From Sclerotiophoma versabilis (taxonomy: Eukaryota > Ascomycota > Dothideomycetes > Pleosporales > Didymellaceae), in NCBI GenBank assembly GCA_012274445.1, contig JAAROD010000011.1, forward strand, positions 682,001 to 746,000: 64,000 bases of DNA, given 5' to 3'. The notes under the pieces are model-generated. The model had not been told where the DNA came from. It searched no databases and saw only the letters and a list, made by a program, of their open reading frames with translations. Below are positions 23,245 to 34,766 of the stretch, in pieces. Made by a program: the position numbers and the translations under genes. Each line of letters opens with the position of its first letter. Position 1 is the first letter of the stretch.

Positions 23245-24174
23245 GTGAAGGGATCACGCTGTCTTCTTTGAGGTCTCGTCCGCGCTCCATGGATGATCGA
23301 ACTCCACTCGGATTGCGAAGATTGATGGCGCTTGAACTGGACGCCTCTGCGACAGCCGTTAGGCTCTGGGGTTTGAACGGTGATGGCGCCTACATCTACA
23401 AGGTACAAGCATACTTCAATCAAGGTCACTCCACTAAACACACTGCTCACCCCGCATTTCTCTTGCTACGCTTTGCTGAGACAGACGTCTATGCAAATAC
23501 TCATGGAAGACGTCGTTCGCTGAGGCCTTGAAGTGCTTGGTTAACGTGAATGCACGCACTCAAGGTTGGCGGACAACCACCCAGTAGCCTTCACTAATAA
23601 GACCCTGCCCATTTGGTAAGTCTGCTTACTCTCACGCGATTGTTCGCACGCACAACGACTGCATGAAGGCCGAAGGCTGGATGCCCTGCAAACGGCCGAG
23701 GTCAAGCTCGTGGCGCTCAGCTAAGCATGCATCCGCACATTGGCATGCTGGCACGGTCGAGGCGACCGGGGTGTCAAGCTAACACTACCCCTGCCTAGTT
23801 CCAGCCCCAGCTTCTGTGACGTCTTGCCGTCTTGCCGCCGCTACGAACTCTTGATACCACATTGCTCACTCATGCCTCTCTCTGCTACAACAATTCTTTC
23901 GAACTGATCTGGCCGGGCATTGAGTAAATAGAACGGTACCACACAACCGCCAAGGCTCATCAGTAAGTGGCATTCCGCGCAACTCCGGCAGCCCTACACC
24001 GATCCACACATTCCTATGTCATCGTTATAGCTCCGCTGCTTCCGCCGCCTCCCACCTCTGCAACCTTGCTTGCACTTTATTAAGCCTCGGTGGGGCTGTC
24101 GCTGTCGGCCATAGGTGTGGGTGACGTCGATCTTCCGCACGCGTGCTCGATCAGTCACGCACGCACCAGACTCG
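23245..24174. other. Intergenic region, 0.9 kb
   Basis: Spacer between the thioesterase and the VPS62-like gene. Only short incidental frames; no RNA gene or repeat seen. Confidence 0.4.
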
Positions 24175-26262
24175 ATGGACATTCGGAGTTTGACAGCCTT
24201 CTCTGCGCTTTTGTCAGCGCCGGCAAGTTCGGCATCCAGCAGTCACTGCCAGCCTTCCTTGTTTGAGTCGTAGAACATTATGCTAACTGCACAGTGCCTA
24301 TCGTTCCGTACTTCCAGAGCGGCGGTGCGCAGGTGCCGCTCGGGGAGCACCTGCCGTCATGGCTCCCACCGTCATCCATATCTTCTATTGACCTTCCTAC
24401 GTATCACTCCATAGCAGTACATCCTTCGACGGCCCCAGCCGTGACACCAGACGCCGCGCCGGACGCTCCCTACGAACACAATCTGCCTACCATCGACATT
24501 CCCACCGACCATCCTTCGAATGAGCTAGCGTCTGGGGCTCCTACATCTCTTGCTAGTACTGCCGACTCATCGAGTAATTTGGACGATCCAATGAAGAGCC
24601 GGAAACCCGCTATCGCCGCCGCAGGGACATTCTTTGGCCTCTTTTCGTTATCGCAGATATATCAGAATGTGCTTTTTGAAAAAATCACACCGTGGTCGGA
24701 GCGCATGGAGGAGAAGGCATGGGTTGCATCATCAGAATCATGGATAGAGAGGAAGACGTGCGACTGGTTCGGCATGTGCGGCATAACACATCTAAACAAG
24801 TCACGATGGACTAGCAAGGGCAAAAAGCAGATACCGCTGGACGGTAAAGATGCAGGCAAAATAGATCTGAGCAGTTTCAAGCAAGACGCTTTGAAATTGC
24901 CCAAGGACTATGATAAAAAAGAGGTCGTCGAGATTCCACAGTACGTCTTGGACTATGCTCCGTTGATCCATCTTTACTCCGGCGAGAACTTCTGGCCATG
25001 CGATATGACCGACCACTTGATACACACCACGCCTCACCTCAACTATACTCCACTCCAAGCTACCGACGACCATCCAAACGTCCGGACTCTGAATGAATTG
25101 AACAAATGGGGCCGATTCGTATACCTGCAAAGTGACGACAACGTTGAGGATCGGCCGAACTGGTTAGGAGGAAGCACCAACATACCCGAAATCCCCAATG
25201 ACGGTAATGACGGCGTCGACTGGGACGACGACGAGGAGGAGAACGATGCTCGTGGAGGTGATGGAAACTACAGGAAAGAAGTGTGGTGGCATGCAGGAAT
25301 CGGTGACTCTGAAGACCGTGGAGGTATTCGTCCAGACGCCACATCGCCAGGACGCTTGGTACCAACAAGCACGCCAGAAGGCGATAAGCTTGTGGAACCT
25401 GAAGAGATTTGGCAACCAGAGCTTATGAAGAATCGTCGCCGACTCGAGGGCAAGAAGGTGGTCGGTGGCCGAAGCGATGCGCCTGCAGTGCTTGTCGTGG
25501 TGCCCAAAGGCGACGGTGTAGTAGATGCCTTCTGGTTCTTCTTCTACAGCTACAACCTCGGAAATACGGTCTTCAACGTGCGCTTTGGCAACCACGTTGG
25601 TGATTGGGAACACACTACCGTAAGGTTCCACAACGGCGTCCCTAAAGCAGTCTTCTTCAGCGAGCACGCATTCGGCGAAGCATATACGTGGGACGCCGTA
25701 GAGAAGATTGGCAAAAGAGTAAGTCATAAACATGCGTATACACACGAACGGCTCTGACCATGAATAGCCCGTTGGATTTTCTGCAACTGGCACCCACGCC
25801 ATGTATGCTACAGCCGGTGTACACCCCTATGTTCTTCCCGGTGGCATCCTCCACGATGTGACCGACCGTGGTCCTCTCTGGGATCCCACCATGAACATGT
25901 ACTCGTACACCTACGACTACCAGCGCGACCATCTCGCGACCTCAAACCTCACCCCTGAAGCTCCCATTGGCTTCTTCTACTTCGCCGGACACTGGGGCGA
26001 CAAGTTCTACCCACTCAGCGACCCTCGACAATACCGCTTTCTTGGACAATACCATTACGTCAACGGGCCGTTAGGTCCAAGGTTCAAGAACCTGGGCCGG
26101 CAGCAGATCTGCCAGGGCAATGGAGATTGCATACTAAAGGATACTCTGAATAGTAAACGCCAGAGGAAGATGAAGAGGTACCCGCATGTTGGCGAAGGGG
26201 AACAGATGACTGAAGATGATGCGAAGATGGTCTTTGGACCTGAATATGATACTGCATCTTAG
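24175..26262 (+). CDS. VPS62-like (DUF946) protein
   Basis: Main exons are 24295-25718 and 25768-26262; the 49-nt intron (GTAAGT donor) is phase 0 and joins EKIGKR to PVGFSATGTHAMYA. VPS62 hallmarks are DYAPLIHLYSGENFWPCD, the Tyr-Asn-x-Gly core FFFYSYNLGN, FGNHVGDWEHTTVRF, VFFSEHAFGEAYTWDAVEK and GPLWDPTMNMYSYTYD. A hydrophobic segment (IAAAGTFFGLFSL, near residue 105 of the long exon) suggests membrane association. Yeast Vps62 is needed for cytoplasm-to-vacuole sorting; the biochemical role is unknown. The exon starting at 24295 follows a TGCTAAC branch and a CACAG acceptor, so a 5' exon must exist. The best candidate is ATG 24175 to 24241, encoding a Ser/Ala-rich leader (MDIRSLTAFSALLSAPAS), but its donor GTCACT is weak, so the start is uncertain. 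Confidence 0.8.
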
Positions 26263-27563
26263 GCGTTGCATGACACGATATCCATGATTCTTACGCTCAT
26301 TTTAGAATGTTTGGCGTTGGCGGTTGCTTTTACTGAGCGTTGGTTATGCATGCCCCGAGATACCTACATACAAGCACAAATTCATCAGATTGCTTAGCAT
26401 CGACATGGTTGCACTGCTTGACTCAAACCACCAAAGTCTCAACATGTCTGTGCCCACCTAGCATGTCAAAAAGAAAAGTTTGAGGAGAAGTTTATCAAAA
26501 CACCATGATGATGCCGCGAAGGCAACTTAAGCGGGCGAGCTTGGCCGCAAGAGTTGCGAAAATCGGCGCTGACGTCGACTGCGCGTACAACTATCGTTAT
26601 GTGAGTTTTTAGGGCTCTTGGTGCAACGTTTCTATCTGCTTGAGCAAGGGCTCAAGGGGCACAGCAGGCGGTTGACAGATGATGCACGGGGCTTACACGG
26701 CATGCCGGCCCGTCATGTAAGCGGTCGGCAGCATACCAAATGCCATATCAGCTGCATGCCAATGCTCAGCCTTATGAGAGGTTGCGGTCAATTACAGGAT
26801 CCCTGACCTCTTTGTGCTGAAGCCACTGTGATGAGAGAGCTGGTGCAAGCGGTTGAGCAGTCGTACAGGTGACATTTTCAGTATTGAGTGGTGCAGAGAA
26901 CAAGCAAACAGCAGCCAAATGTAATTCGCTGCTACTGAGCGAGGCAAACAACGTTTTGTGGGTCCGTGGTAATTATGGGCTCATTTCACCATCAAGACCA
27001 GAGATCACGTTGGTGGTGCGGCGGTAATGCAGGTCTGACGGGGGCCCGCTGTGATTACGATAGGGAGCTGATAAGCTGCGGGCCCAACAGCATGTCGACT
27101 ACACGTATCACCACCCAACGTCTTCTACGCGTATTGTTAGTTTGTCTTGCTGTAAGCCAACAAAGAAAGACAGCGTGTACCTTTTTTTCCCTTTAACAAC
27201 CTGCGCCTTTGTTGTACTGCGACGTACGCCTGACCATTTATCCCGCGAGCGCACTGAAACCGGTGGCTTGATCTATCTTAGCGCGTCGTGGTAGCATCAT
27301 CGCCCGTGGACACCAGTAATCCCCCTCAATTCACCGCTCGACGGGCTCCGAATACCGCAGTGAGGCATGAGGAACTCACAACGATAACGAAAGACACTGC
27401 TTGCTCCTAGGGGCGTACATCCGCCCCCTCGTCCCGAAAATTCACCCTCTTCCCTCATCTTCCCGTACCTGCCCGATATAGCGCGTGCCTTGCTCCTCAG
27501 ACGTCAGGAGCTCCTTCCTATATCGCCACGACACCACGACGATACTTCTCGTCGCCCCAAACG
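26263..27563. other. Intergenic region, 1.3 kb
   Basis: Spacer upstream of the 593-aa gene. No protein-like ORF, tRNA or repeat recognised. A short pyrimidine-rich stretch lies at 27400-27480, close to the downstream start, and may be core promoter. Confidence 0.4.
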
Positions 27564-29345
27564 ATGGCATTTGCCCAACAACACCGCCCGCAGCCGTCTC
27601 GACAATTATCATTCCAGGCACCCGAGCCTGCTGCGGCTATCGCAACCACCTCGCAGCAGCTGAAGCGCCGCCTCGAAGAGTCAGAAGAATGGGTCCTCTT
27701 CTCACCACCTGCACCTTCCACCACTGCCCGCACACACACGACCTCGACTGAGCGTACCCCCCGGACAGCTGGTCTGTCGCGCTTCAGTGAGTTTGGCTCG
27801 CTCGACACTGCCGCCCGCTCGGATCAAGATGACGACAACGGCACCTTCCTCGGAACAGAGGAGGAGCTAGATAGCCTAGATGACGGTCTTCATGCCTTCC
27901 ACGAGCCCTCTGAGCATGCTCTACCTACCAGCAGATTACAAGAGAGCGGCGACACAGTACTGCCAAACCACGATGGCTTGGGCTCCTTCCAGCCAGACGC
28001 CACCATGCAGGAGCATATGTGGCAGTTCGAGCGCTCTCCGCGTAGGCGTGCTGCCCGAAGACGGTCGAGTGTGCAGCGACATCTCACTGTACTGGACAAC
28101 ACAGACGACGTCACTCAAGAGCAAGAACGACGGCAGCGCATCGAGAGGTGGCGCTTAGAGCAGAGCAAAGCTGTGTTGGAGGAGATTGAGAGGGAAACAA
28201 GGAGGAGACGTCGCATGAGCCTGGCTGCTTCGTCTTCAAGCCAGAGAGACATTGCACGGCAGGATACAAGGAGTTCCGTCTCCTCACTCGCCCGAACTGT
28301 CACCAGCGAGCATAGTGAAGGGTCAGATGAAGGAACAGAGAACATGTCGTTCTGGCAGCGGCTCACAACACGCGTGATTCGAGATCTCATCGGTCTTGAC
28401 GACGACACGCTTTCTGTCATCTTTGGCGAAACTTTGCCTGAAGAAGCCACGACGCCAAAAGTGGGCTCTCCATCAACGTCACCAGCAGACCGAGTGCTGC
28501 AAGACGCAGTTGCGAATGCCTCAGCATACCCCGAAGAGGATTGGCAGACCCGAGTACTGGAGCGCGTAGCACAAGAACTTGGAGTCCTAGTACACCAACT
28601 TTCTGAGCACCCAGGGGCATTCTCCACGTACCAGCGCACTCAAACAACTCCTGAGTACGCAGGCATGACGCCAGCTGTTGCCACCGATCTCCCATCCTCA
28701 GGTCCGACTAGCTCCCAGTCCTCGGCCCCCTTGCCCGCTTCGGTCCAATTTGCGGCCACATTCCCAACTCAACAGACGTCACACACATATAGCGAAGCCT
28801 CGTTATGGGGTATCGAGGAGGAGCCCGATGATTCTGATGCGATGGAAACGTCGCATCCAGATCCGGCTGCTGCTGTACGAGCTGCTGCTGAGGATGCAGC
28901 GCGCGAGCGGGAATACTGGGAGCGCGATCTCGACGTAAAGATGATCTTCAACTTTCTTGTGAAGCGCTTCACGTCCCGCCACTCCAGCACGCCGACTCCC
29001 ACAAGACGAACCTCTGCCTCGACGTACGCCACGGACGAAGATGCGTCCGCGCGTCGAGCGGCTATGATCCGCCAGAATCACCCTTTGGTCAGCAGGACGA
29101 CGGATAGAGGGCTCCCGACGTCGTCCTCCGGGCACCCTAGGGAGGCGAAACGCAGGGATTCCAGCGCAGTATATCGCACGCACTACAACCCTCAGGCCAG
29201 TCTGAGGCAGAAGACACTGCTAAGTAGCTCCAGCTGTGCGAGTCAGAGCACAAAGAAGAGTAAGAGGAGCGGGGGTAGCCAGAGGAACTACTGGGACTTG
29301 GGAGGCAGTGTAGGCAGTGGCAGTGTACTTGCTGGCGAGGTCTAA
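27564..29345 (+). CDS. Low-complexity fungal protein of unknown function, 593 aa
   Basis: Single uninterrupted frame. It begins MAFAQQHRPQPSR and has a short conserved-looking patch EESEEWVLFSPP near residue 40. Then come an Arg-rich helix (FERSPRRRAARRRSSV near 150), a long charged coiled coil (QERRQRIERWRLEQSKAVLEEIERE, about 185-215), and a hydrophobic/acidic block (FWQRLTTRVIRDLIGLDDDTLSVIFGE, about 264-290). Much of the rest is Ser/Thr/Ala-rich and probably disordered. The FWQRL...RDLIGLDDDTLS block is the best seed for a family search. No signal peptide, TM segment or enzyme motif is visible. Codon use and lack of stops over 1.8 kb support a real gene. Confidence 0.75.
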   Translation: MAFAQQHRPQPSRQLSFQAPEPAAAIATTSQQLKRRLEESEEWVLFSPPAPSTTARTHTTSTERTPRTAGLSRFSEFGSLDTAARSDQDDDNGTFLGTEEELDSLDDGLHAFHEPSEHALPTSRLQESGDTVLPNHDGLGSFQPDATMQEHMWQFERSPRRRAARRRSSVQRHLTVLDNTDDVTQEQERRQRIERWRLEQSKAVLEEIERETRRRRRMSLAASSSSQRDIARQDTRSSVSSLARTVTSEHSEGSDEGTENMSFWQRLTTRVIRDLIGLDDDTLSVIFGETLPEEATTPKVGSPSTSPADRVLQDAVANASAYPEEDWQTRVLERVAQELGVLVHQLSEHPGAFSTYQRTQTTPEYAGMTPAVATDLPSSGPTSSQSSAPLPASVQFAATFPTQQTSHTYSEASLWGIEEEPDDSDAMETSHPDPAAAVRAAAEDAAREREYWERDLDVKMIFNFLVKRFTSRHSSTPTPTRRTSASTYATDEDASARRAAMIRQNHPLVSRTTDRGLPTSSSGHPREAKRRDSSAVYRTHYNPQASLRQKTLLSSSSCASQSTKKSKRSGGSQRNYWDLGGSVGSGSVLAGEV

Positions 29346-29753
29346 ACGACCATTTACGATGATAAGATTTTCACGACCTATAGGCATTTGGCGCATAGAC
29401 TGGGTATGCATTTTGCATGGAGTAAGCATAACGGCAGCGAGATATGGCTTGGATAGCATCTTCGTTGGACACAATCTCTTTTCTCTTCGCTACGTGGCAG
29501 GCATTGGATATCTGAGGGCTTTTTTGAACAGGATTTTTGGAGCATGATTTTGTATGTCTTTGTATTATATCTCTCCCCTTCGGAACTCAATTGAATCATC
29601 TTCAGACATTCCATCACATAAACGTAGACATACCACGTATTGCGCATCACATAACACATACCATGTGATTCCCTGCATCTCATGATATCAACCCTTCCCA
29701 TAATCAATCTCATCTCATCTCCTCTCATCTCTTGACCATCTGCTTTCCACCCG
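29346..29753. other. Convergent 3' spacer
   Basis: About 400 nt between the stops of the 593-aa gene and the P450. It is AT-rich with CTCAT/CATCT pyrimidine repeats around 29700-29735. It must hold both 3' UTRs. Confidence 0.4.
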
Positions 29754-31487
29754 CTACTTTCTCTCTACAAATCGCACCCGCACCTCCTTCGCCGGCTGCA
29801 GCACAATATCCGCGTGCAGCCCCGGATGCTCCCCGTCCATTAGGTTCTCAACCGCGCTGAACCGCTGCAATATCCGCACCAGCGTATATCCCATCTCTGT
29901 CAGTGCGAATTGCTGGCCGATGCAGATCCGCGGGCCACCGTTGAAGGGGATGTATGTCCAGCTGCGTGGCGTCCAGGTGTCCCAGCGTCTGTAAAAGGGT
30001 TAGTGGGTGGTGTTCAGTGGGTGGTGTTCGTGGGGGAAGGAAGGAAAGGCAAGGCAAGGCAAGGCAAGGCAGTGAAGGTATGAGAGTGAGAAAAGGGGAA
30101 AGGTCCGGCGTTTCTTGGCTTGAAAGACATGATGACGTCTCTTGACTTGAGACATGAAAGGCTCGACTTACTCAGGAACAAACTGCTTCGGATCCGCAAA
30201 CCCTGTTTCCGGCCCCGGATACAAGTCTTCCCGTCGCTGCATCACAAGCGTCGAGTACCCGACTGGCGTCCCCTTGAGAATTCCGATCGGCTGGGTGCCA
30301 TCCGGGCCGCCGCCGGTGGGCAGCGTCGTGTCCTTCAGCGCCATGCGCACGTTGTAAGGCACCACGGGATATAAACGTAATGTCTCGTTCAGCACGTGCT
30401 GCAGGTACTTCATGTCCTTGAGGTGCTGGTAGGTCGGTTGTGAATCCAGCCCGACGGTGTCGATGATCTCCTGGCGCAGCTTGGCGGTGATGCTGGGACT
30501 GAGGGATAGGTGGTAGAGAGCCCATGTTAGTGTGCACGCAGTTGTGTCGCGGCCGGCGAGCAGCACGGATACGAGCTGATCGCGCAGCATCTGCCGGTCT
30601 CGTGTGTAGCCTGCGATGGCGTGCAGGAAGGTGTAGCCTGAGTCGTGGTTGCTCTTTTCATTCAGTTCTTCTGGCGACAGCGCGAGCGCGCGGTCAATGT
30701 AAAGAGATACGAATTCATCAACTGTCTGGATGCTGTCGTAGAAGCCCATGCGTTTTCGCGGAACGGCCCAGTTCAGCGGGCCAACGCGGGCGATGATTGA
30801 TTGCACACGTTGGGCGTTGGAGAAGGCGTCTGCGAATCTTGTCTGCGGATGGTGGAGCGAGTCGACGCTGGCGCCAAGGAGGAAGTGTGTTGCTGCGTCG
30901 AGTGTGTAGCGGAACATCATGTCGAGAGTGTCTGTTGGTTGGCCTCCAGCAAGTTTGGAGAGCAGGACCTGGGTATGGGTTTCGAAGATGTCAATATCCG
31001 AGAGGCGATCTTTGACAAATTGGGGACGAATGAGTTGGCGGGAGTTGTGCCAGAGTGTAGAGTCGGTCGTGAAGATGCCATTTCCCAGAAACGCATGCCA
31101 GTCTTTCCTGAACTGCTCGCCCTTGCCGTAGTCTTTGAACTGGGTTGCGAGGATGGCCTTGATGTTCTCTGGGTCTGCAGTCAAGATGACTCTTTCTCCT
31201 ACACCGGCCTCGATGGTGTACCGCCCTGGCCCCGCCCATTTGTCGAACATCTTAATCCACATCTCGTAGCTCTTGTCTTTCAGCGCATGGGTAACGACTT
31301 CATATGCCATGTCCAGTCCCAAAGGCACGTAGGTCTTTCGGACAGGCGCCCGAGCGCCGAGCTTGCGGATTCTGGCATTGATTTGTATGATAGAAGCGAT
31401 TTTGTAGCCGATGTATAGCACGACCAGGCCTCCAAGAAGATATGGCGTCGACAGGCGAGCAGGTATTACGTCAGCCATGGCTGGCAT
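29754..31487 (-). CDS. Cytochrome P450, CYP52-like, 516 aa
   Basis: Two exons: 31487-30172 and 29988-29754, with a 183-nt intron (29989-30171, donor GTAAGT, acceptor TTTTACAG) that splits FVPE from RWDTW. An N-terminal anchor (LSTPYLLGGLVVLYIGYKI) fits an ER P450. The I-helix is LLAGRDTTACTLTW, the ExxR motif is ETLRLYP, and the haem loop is FNGGPRICIGQQFAL, with the Cys ligand in the short second exon. The FNGGPRICIGQQFALTE form and ALKDTTLPTGGGPDG are typical of CYP52 and neighbouring fungal families that omega-hydroxylate alkanes and fatty acids; substrate is inferred only. The start is taken at MPAMADV rather than the ATG at 31661, which would add a non-conserved extension before the anchor. 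Confidence 0.9.
30002..30070. repeat. Short tandem repeats inside the P450 intron
   Basis: Within the 183-nt intron, a 14-bp unit AGTGGGTGGTGTTC occurs twice in tandem (30002-30029) and the pentamer AAGGC five times (30046-30070). These explain why this intron is longer than its neighbours. Confidence 0.9.
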
Positions 31488-32682
31488 ATCGAAGACTTCG
31501 CAAGAAACCTCAACTGCGATGTTGTATAATAATGTTAATGTCCACTGAGGTCTGGATAATGCTAGAGACAAAGGCAGGTATATGTATCCAACTTCTTCGT
31601 GTCGCACTAGTCTAGTCAATTCCTGCAGCCCGTTTGCGTTTCCGTCAAACTGTTCCCTCAAACAAAATCGGCACGTTTATCGCGCCACAGTACCCAATCA
31701 AGAATTCGCCAACTCCTTTCAATCGTTATTGTATGCTTGCCCAGATGGTCTTGTGCGCTTTTCGTCGCTTCATGTGCGCACCTCGGTATCACGGACTACA
31801 TGCTTCGGTTGCAAGATGCACTAGATGCGACACGATTTTCACGTTGCCGCGCAACATTCGCTCGTGCAGGCGCCCTGGCAGGCGTTTCGAAAAGCGGGGA
31901 AGACGTGGAGCATGATGGTGTGAAGCCTGAGGTCACTTCGGACGGGCGAGTGAGGTTGCTAACGGAGTTCTTGGAGTTCCAGCGTCCGAGAGCCAATCAG
32001 AAAGAAGACGGTTGGTGAAGGATTTGTCTCCATTAGGAAATTTGCACGATCGCGCCGGACGAAGTTGGGCATGGCTTTGGGTTTCATTGCTCTGGATAAA
32101 CTCGCGTACGAAATAGGAGATACAACCGAGCAGGTTAGCGTCGTGCCATGCGCCTGCAGAATCGGAGAGTTTCGATCGGTGGAAGCATCCTTAATACTTA
32201 AAGCGATGCTTACGTGTCACCCTAAGCGTATACTCCGTACTCCCTGAATATAAGATATCTTTCACAGTCGCACTCAGTCTCGTTGATGGGTTGCCCTGCG
32301 AAATTCATGACTTGCATCTCCGCTCAAGGAATTCCGCGGGAGGCCCCACAACGACCCCGCAATATCAACCCTCGAGCATTCGTCACCGTGGTCCAACCAC
32401 TTTCAAGCCGTTCAAGGGTATTAATACTGCGGCTGCTTACTGGTACACGAACGAAAAGTTCTCAGGGGTAGAATTTGAACGAAGGAAACACACAGCGGAT
32501 TCACCGGATGCCACTTCCTTGCACCAGCTTCATTCCAGCTATTTCCATCCCATGTTCATTCCACATTCTGTCTGTAGCAGCACTGCGTAGTCATTTGTCA
32601 ATGTCCATATATTCTACTTGACTTCTACTTGACTTCTACTTGACCTCTACTTTTTCCATCTCTCCTCAAGCAGAACGAGATC
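31488..32682. other. Divergent promoter region, P450 and hexosaminidase
   Basis: About 1.2 kb between two divergent genes. A TATAATA-like box lies close upstream of the P450 start (around 31530). An 11-bp tandem repeat precedes the hexosaminidase. No further ORF with coding character was recognised. Confidence 0.4.
32612..32644 (+). repeat. 11-bp tandem repeat x3 in hexosaminidase leader
   Basis: TTCTACTTGAC occurs three times in tandem, followed by a degenerate CTCTAC, ending about 40 nt before the ATG at 32683; probably in the 5' UTR. Confidence 0.9.
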
Positions 32683-34554
32683 ATGAAGTTTCCCCTCCTT
32701 GCACCGTACTTCATAGGTTCTTCACTGGCCTTGTGGCCGATCCCCAAGTCATACGAGAATGGAGACACTGTACTCTGGATACCACAGAACGTAACGTTCA
32801 ACTGGTATGAAGCTGGCGCAAAAAATGTAGATTACCACCCTGACCAAGCACCCTTTCTATTCGCGTCCAATTCTAACATAGAGACTGTTCTACAGAGCAG
32901 TGCTGGAAACAAGCTCAGCCTTCACAGGCGCTATACAGAGCCTTTCGAAGACTACGATCATGCACAGAATGCGGAGGGTGTTTCGGGCGACGATATAATC
33001 GACTATGCTATCCGTTCCGCCTGGAACACAACTTTCAAGCAAGGTTTTTATCCGTGGAGGTTCCACCCGCGAAACTGGGACGAGCCGGCTCAGGACAATG
33101 AGGCACGACATGTGGACCATGTCGACATCCGACTTCTCGCTTCTGACCCGTCAGACGTCGCGAGAGCCCTCGCAGGAGACGTAGATGAATCGTACACCCT
33201 CGAGTTGACGGAAGCTGGAGTTGCAACAATAGCCGCAAACAGTAGTATCGGCATTGCCCGAGGTTTGACAACATTCACACAGCTCTTCTTCCAGCACTCG
33301 GACGGGCAACATTTCTACACACCCCTAGCACCGGTCACTATTCAGGATGAACCGCAGTTCGAGCATCGAGGCATCAACCTGGACGTATCGAGAAACTTTA
33401 TCCCCGTCCCAGACATCAAGCGCCAGATCGATGCCGCTGCCTACACCAAGATGAACCGTCTGCATCTACACGCTACAGATTCGCAATCCTGGCCTCTGGA
33501 AATCCCGGCGCTACCTAACCTTGCTCCTAAGGGAGCATATCGTCCGGATCTAATCTACACCGCCGCTGACTTTGCAGATTTGCAGCGCCACGCAGCACTT
33601 CAAGGCATCCAGCTCATCACCGAAATCGATATGCCAGGCCATACGTCCAGCATCTGGTACTCCGCTCCAGACTTGATCGCAGCATACAATCAGCAGCCAG
33701 ACTGGGACACCTACGCCGCCGAGCCGCCTTCAGGCACACTTAAACTCAACTCGACCGCCGTGGACAAGTTTCTGGATACGTTGTTTGCAGATCTGATGCC
33801 AAGGGTGGAGCCGTACACGGCCTACTTCCACACCGGCGGCGACGAAGTAAATCTCAATGCCTATACGCTAGACGACACGGTCAAGTCGAGCGATACAGCG
33901 GTCCTGCAGCCTCTGATGCAAGCCTTTGTCTCAGCGAACCACGATCGAGTCAGGAGCGCTGGGTTGACGCCCGTAGTCTGGGAGGAGATGCTTCTGACAT
34001 GGAACCTGACATTGGGAGATGATGTAGTAGTGCAGAGCTGGCAGAGCGACGAAGCCGTTCTCCAGATCGTGCAGTCGGGACACAAAGCCCTCGTGGGAAA
34101 TTACAAGTACTGGTACCTTGACTGCGGCAAGGGCCAGTGGCTAGATTTTGCACCGGGTGAATCGTCGAGCGACGCTTGGCCATACTACGATTACTGTGCA
34201 CCCTTCCATAATTGGCGTCTTATTTACTCGAAAGACCCGTATGAGGGCGTGCCAGAGAACCTCCAGCATTTGGTGATTGGAGGAGAGGCGCACATGTGGG
34301 GCGAGCAGACGGATGTTGCGAATTTGGATCAGATGCTTTGGCCGAGGGCTGCGGCTGTCGCAGAGGTCCTGTGGAGCGGAGCGAAGGATGCGGAGGGAGG
34401 AAACAGAAGTCAGATTGACGCGAGTCCGAGACTGAGTGACCTGAGAGAAAGGCTGGTGGCGAAGGGTGTGCGAGCCGAGCCGGTGCGGATGCCGTACTGT
34501 GAGATGGAGTCAGATGGGAACAGAAGTCCCCAGTGTCAGTTGGGCCTGACTTGA
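32683..34554 (+). CDS. Secreted beta-N-acetylhexosaminidase (GH20), 623 aa
   Basis: Single exon. A signal peptide is visible (MKFPLLAPYFIGSSLA, cleavage near residue 17), then the N-terminal GH20b region, then the TIM barrel: FEHRGINLDVSRNFIP, MNRLHLHATDSQSWPLEIP, LITEIDMPGHTSSIWY and FHTGGDEVN, whose Asp387-Glu388 pair is the catalytic dyad of GH20 substrate-assisted catalysis. Later come VVWEEML, VVQSWQSDEAV and GGEAHMWGEQTD. Length fits fungal hexosaminidases such as Aspergillus NagA (about 600 aa). The enzyme removes GlcNAc from chitin oligomers, working after endochitinases in wall turnover or chitin use. N-glycosylation sequons are frequent, fitting secretion. Confidence 0.95.
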   Translation: MKFPLLAPYFIGSSLALWPIPKSYENGDTVLWIPQNVTFNWYEAGAKNVDYHPDQAPFLFASNSNIETVLQSSAGNKLSLHRRYTEPFEDYDHAQNAEGVSGDDIIDYAIRSAWNTTFKQGFYPWRFHPRNWDEPAQDNEARHVDHVDIRLLASDPSDVARALAGDVDESYTLELTEAGVATIAANSSIGIARGLTTFTQLFFQHSDGQHFYTPLAPVTIQDEPQFEHRGINLDVSRNFIPVPDIKRQIDAAAYTKMNRLHLHATDSQSWPLEIPALPNLAPKGAYRPDLIYTAADFADLQRHAALQGIQLITEIDMPGHTSSIWYSAPDLIAAYNQQPDWDTYAAEPPSGTLKLNSTAVDKFLDTLFADLMPRVEPYTAYFHTGGDEVNLNAYTLDDTVKSSDTAVLQPLMQAFVSANHDRVRSAGLTPVVWEEMLLTWNLTLGDDVVVQSWQSDEAVLQIVQSGHKALVGNYKYWYLDCGKGQWLDFAPGESSSDAWPYYDYCAPFHNWRLIYSKDPYEGVPENLQHLVIGGEAHMWGEQTDVANLDQMLWPRAAAVAEVLWSGAKDAEGGNRSQIDASPRLSDLRERLVAKGVRAEPVRMPYCEMESDGNRSPQCQLGLT

Positions 34555-34766
34555 TCAATTAGGAAGAGGATTGTGGAGTTGCCAGGTTGAAAAATTTCGG
34601 TGTGCACTTGAGCAAGAGCTGTAAATCGAATTGTCTCGAGGTAGATGTTTTAATTTGGGTATCGTAGCTCCGTGCCGCCTCCCCTGGTTGACCAACGCGC
34701 CTTCAATGCTGCCAAAATGTTGATGCCCAAACGCCGTCCATGCAAATGCCCGTCTGGAGCCCCATC

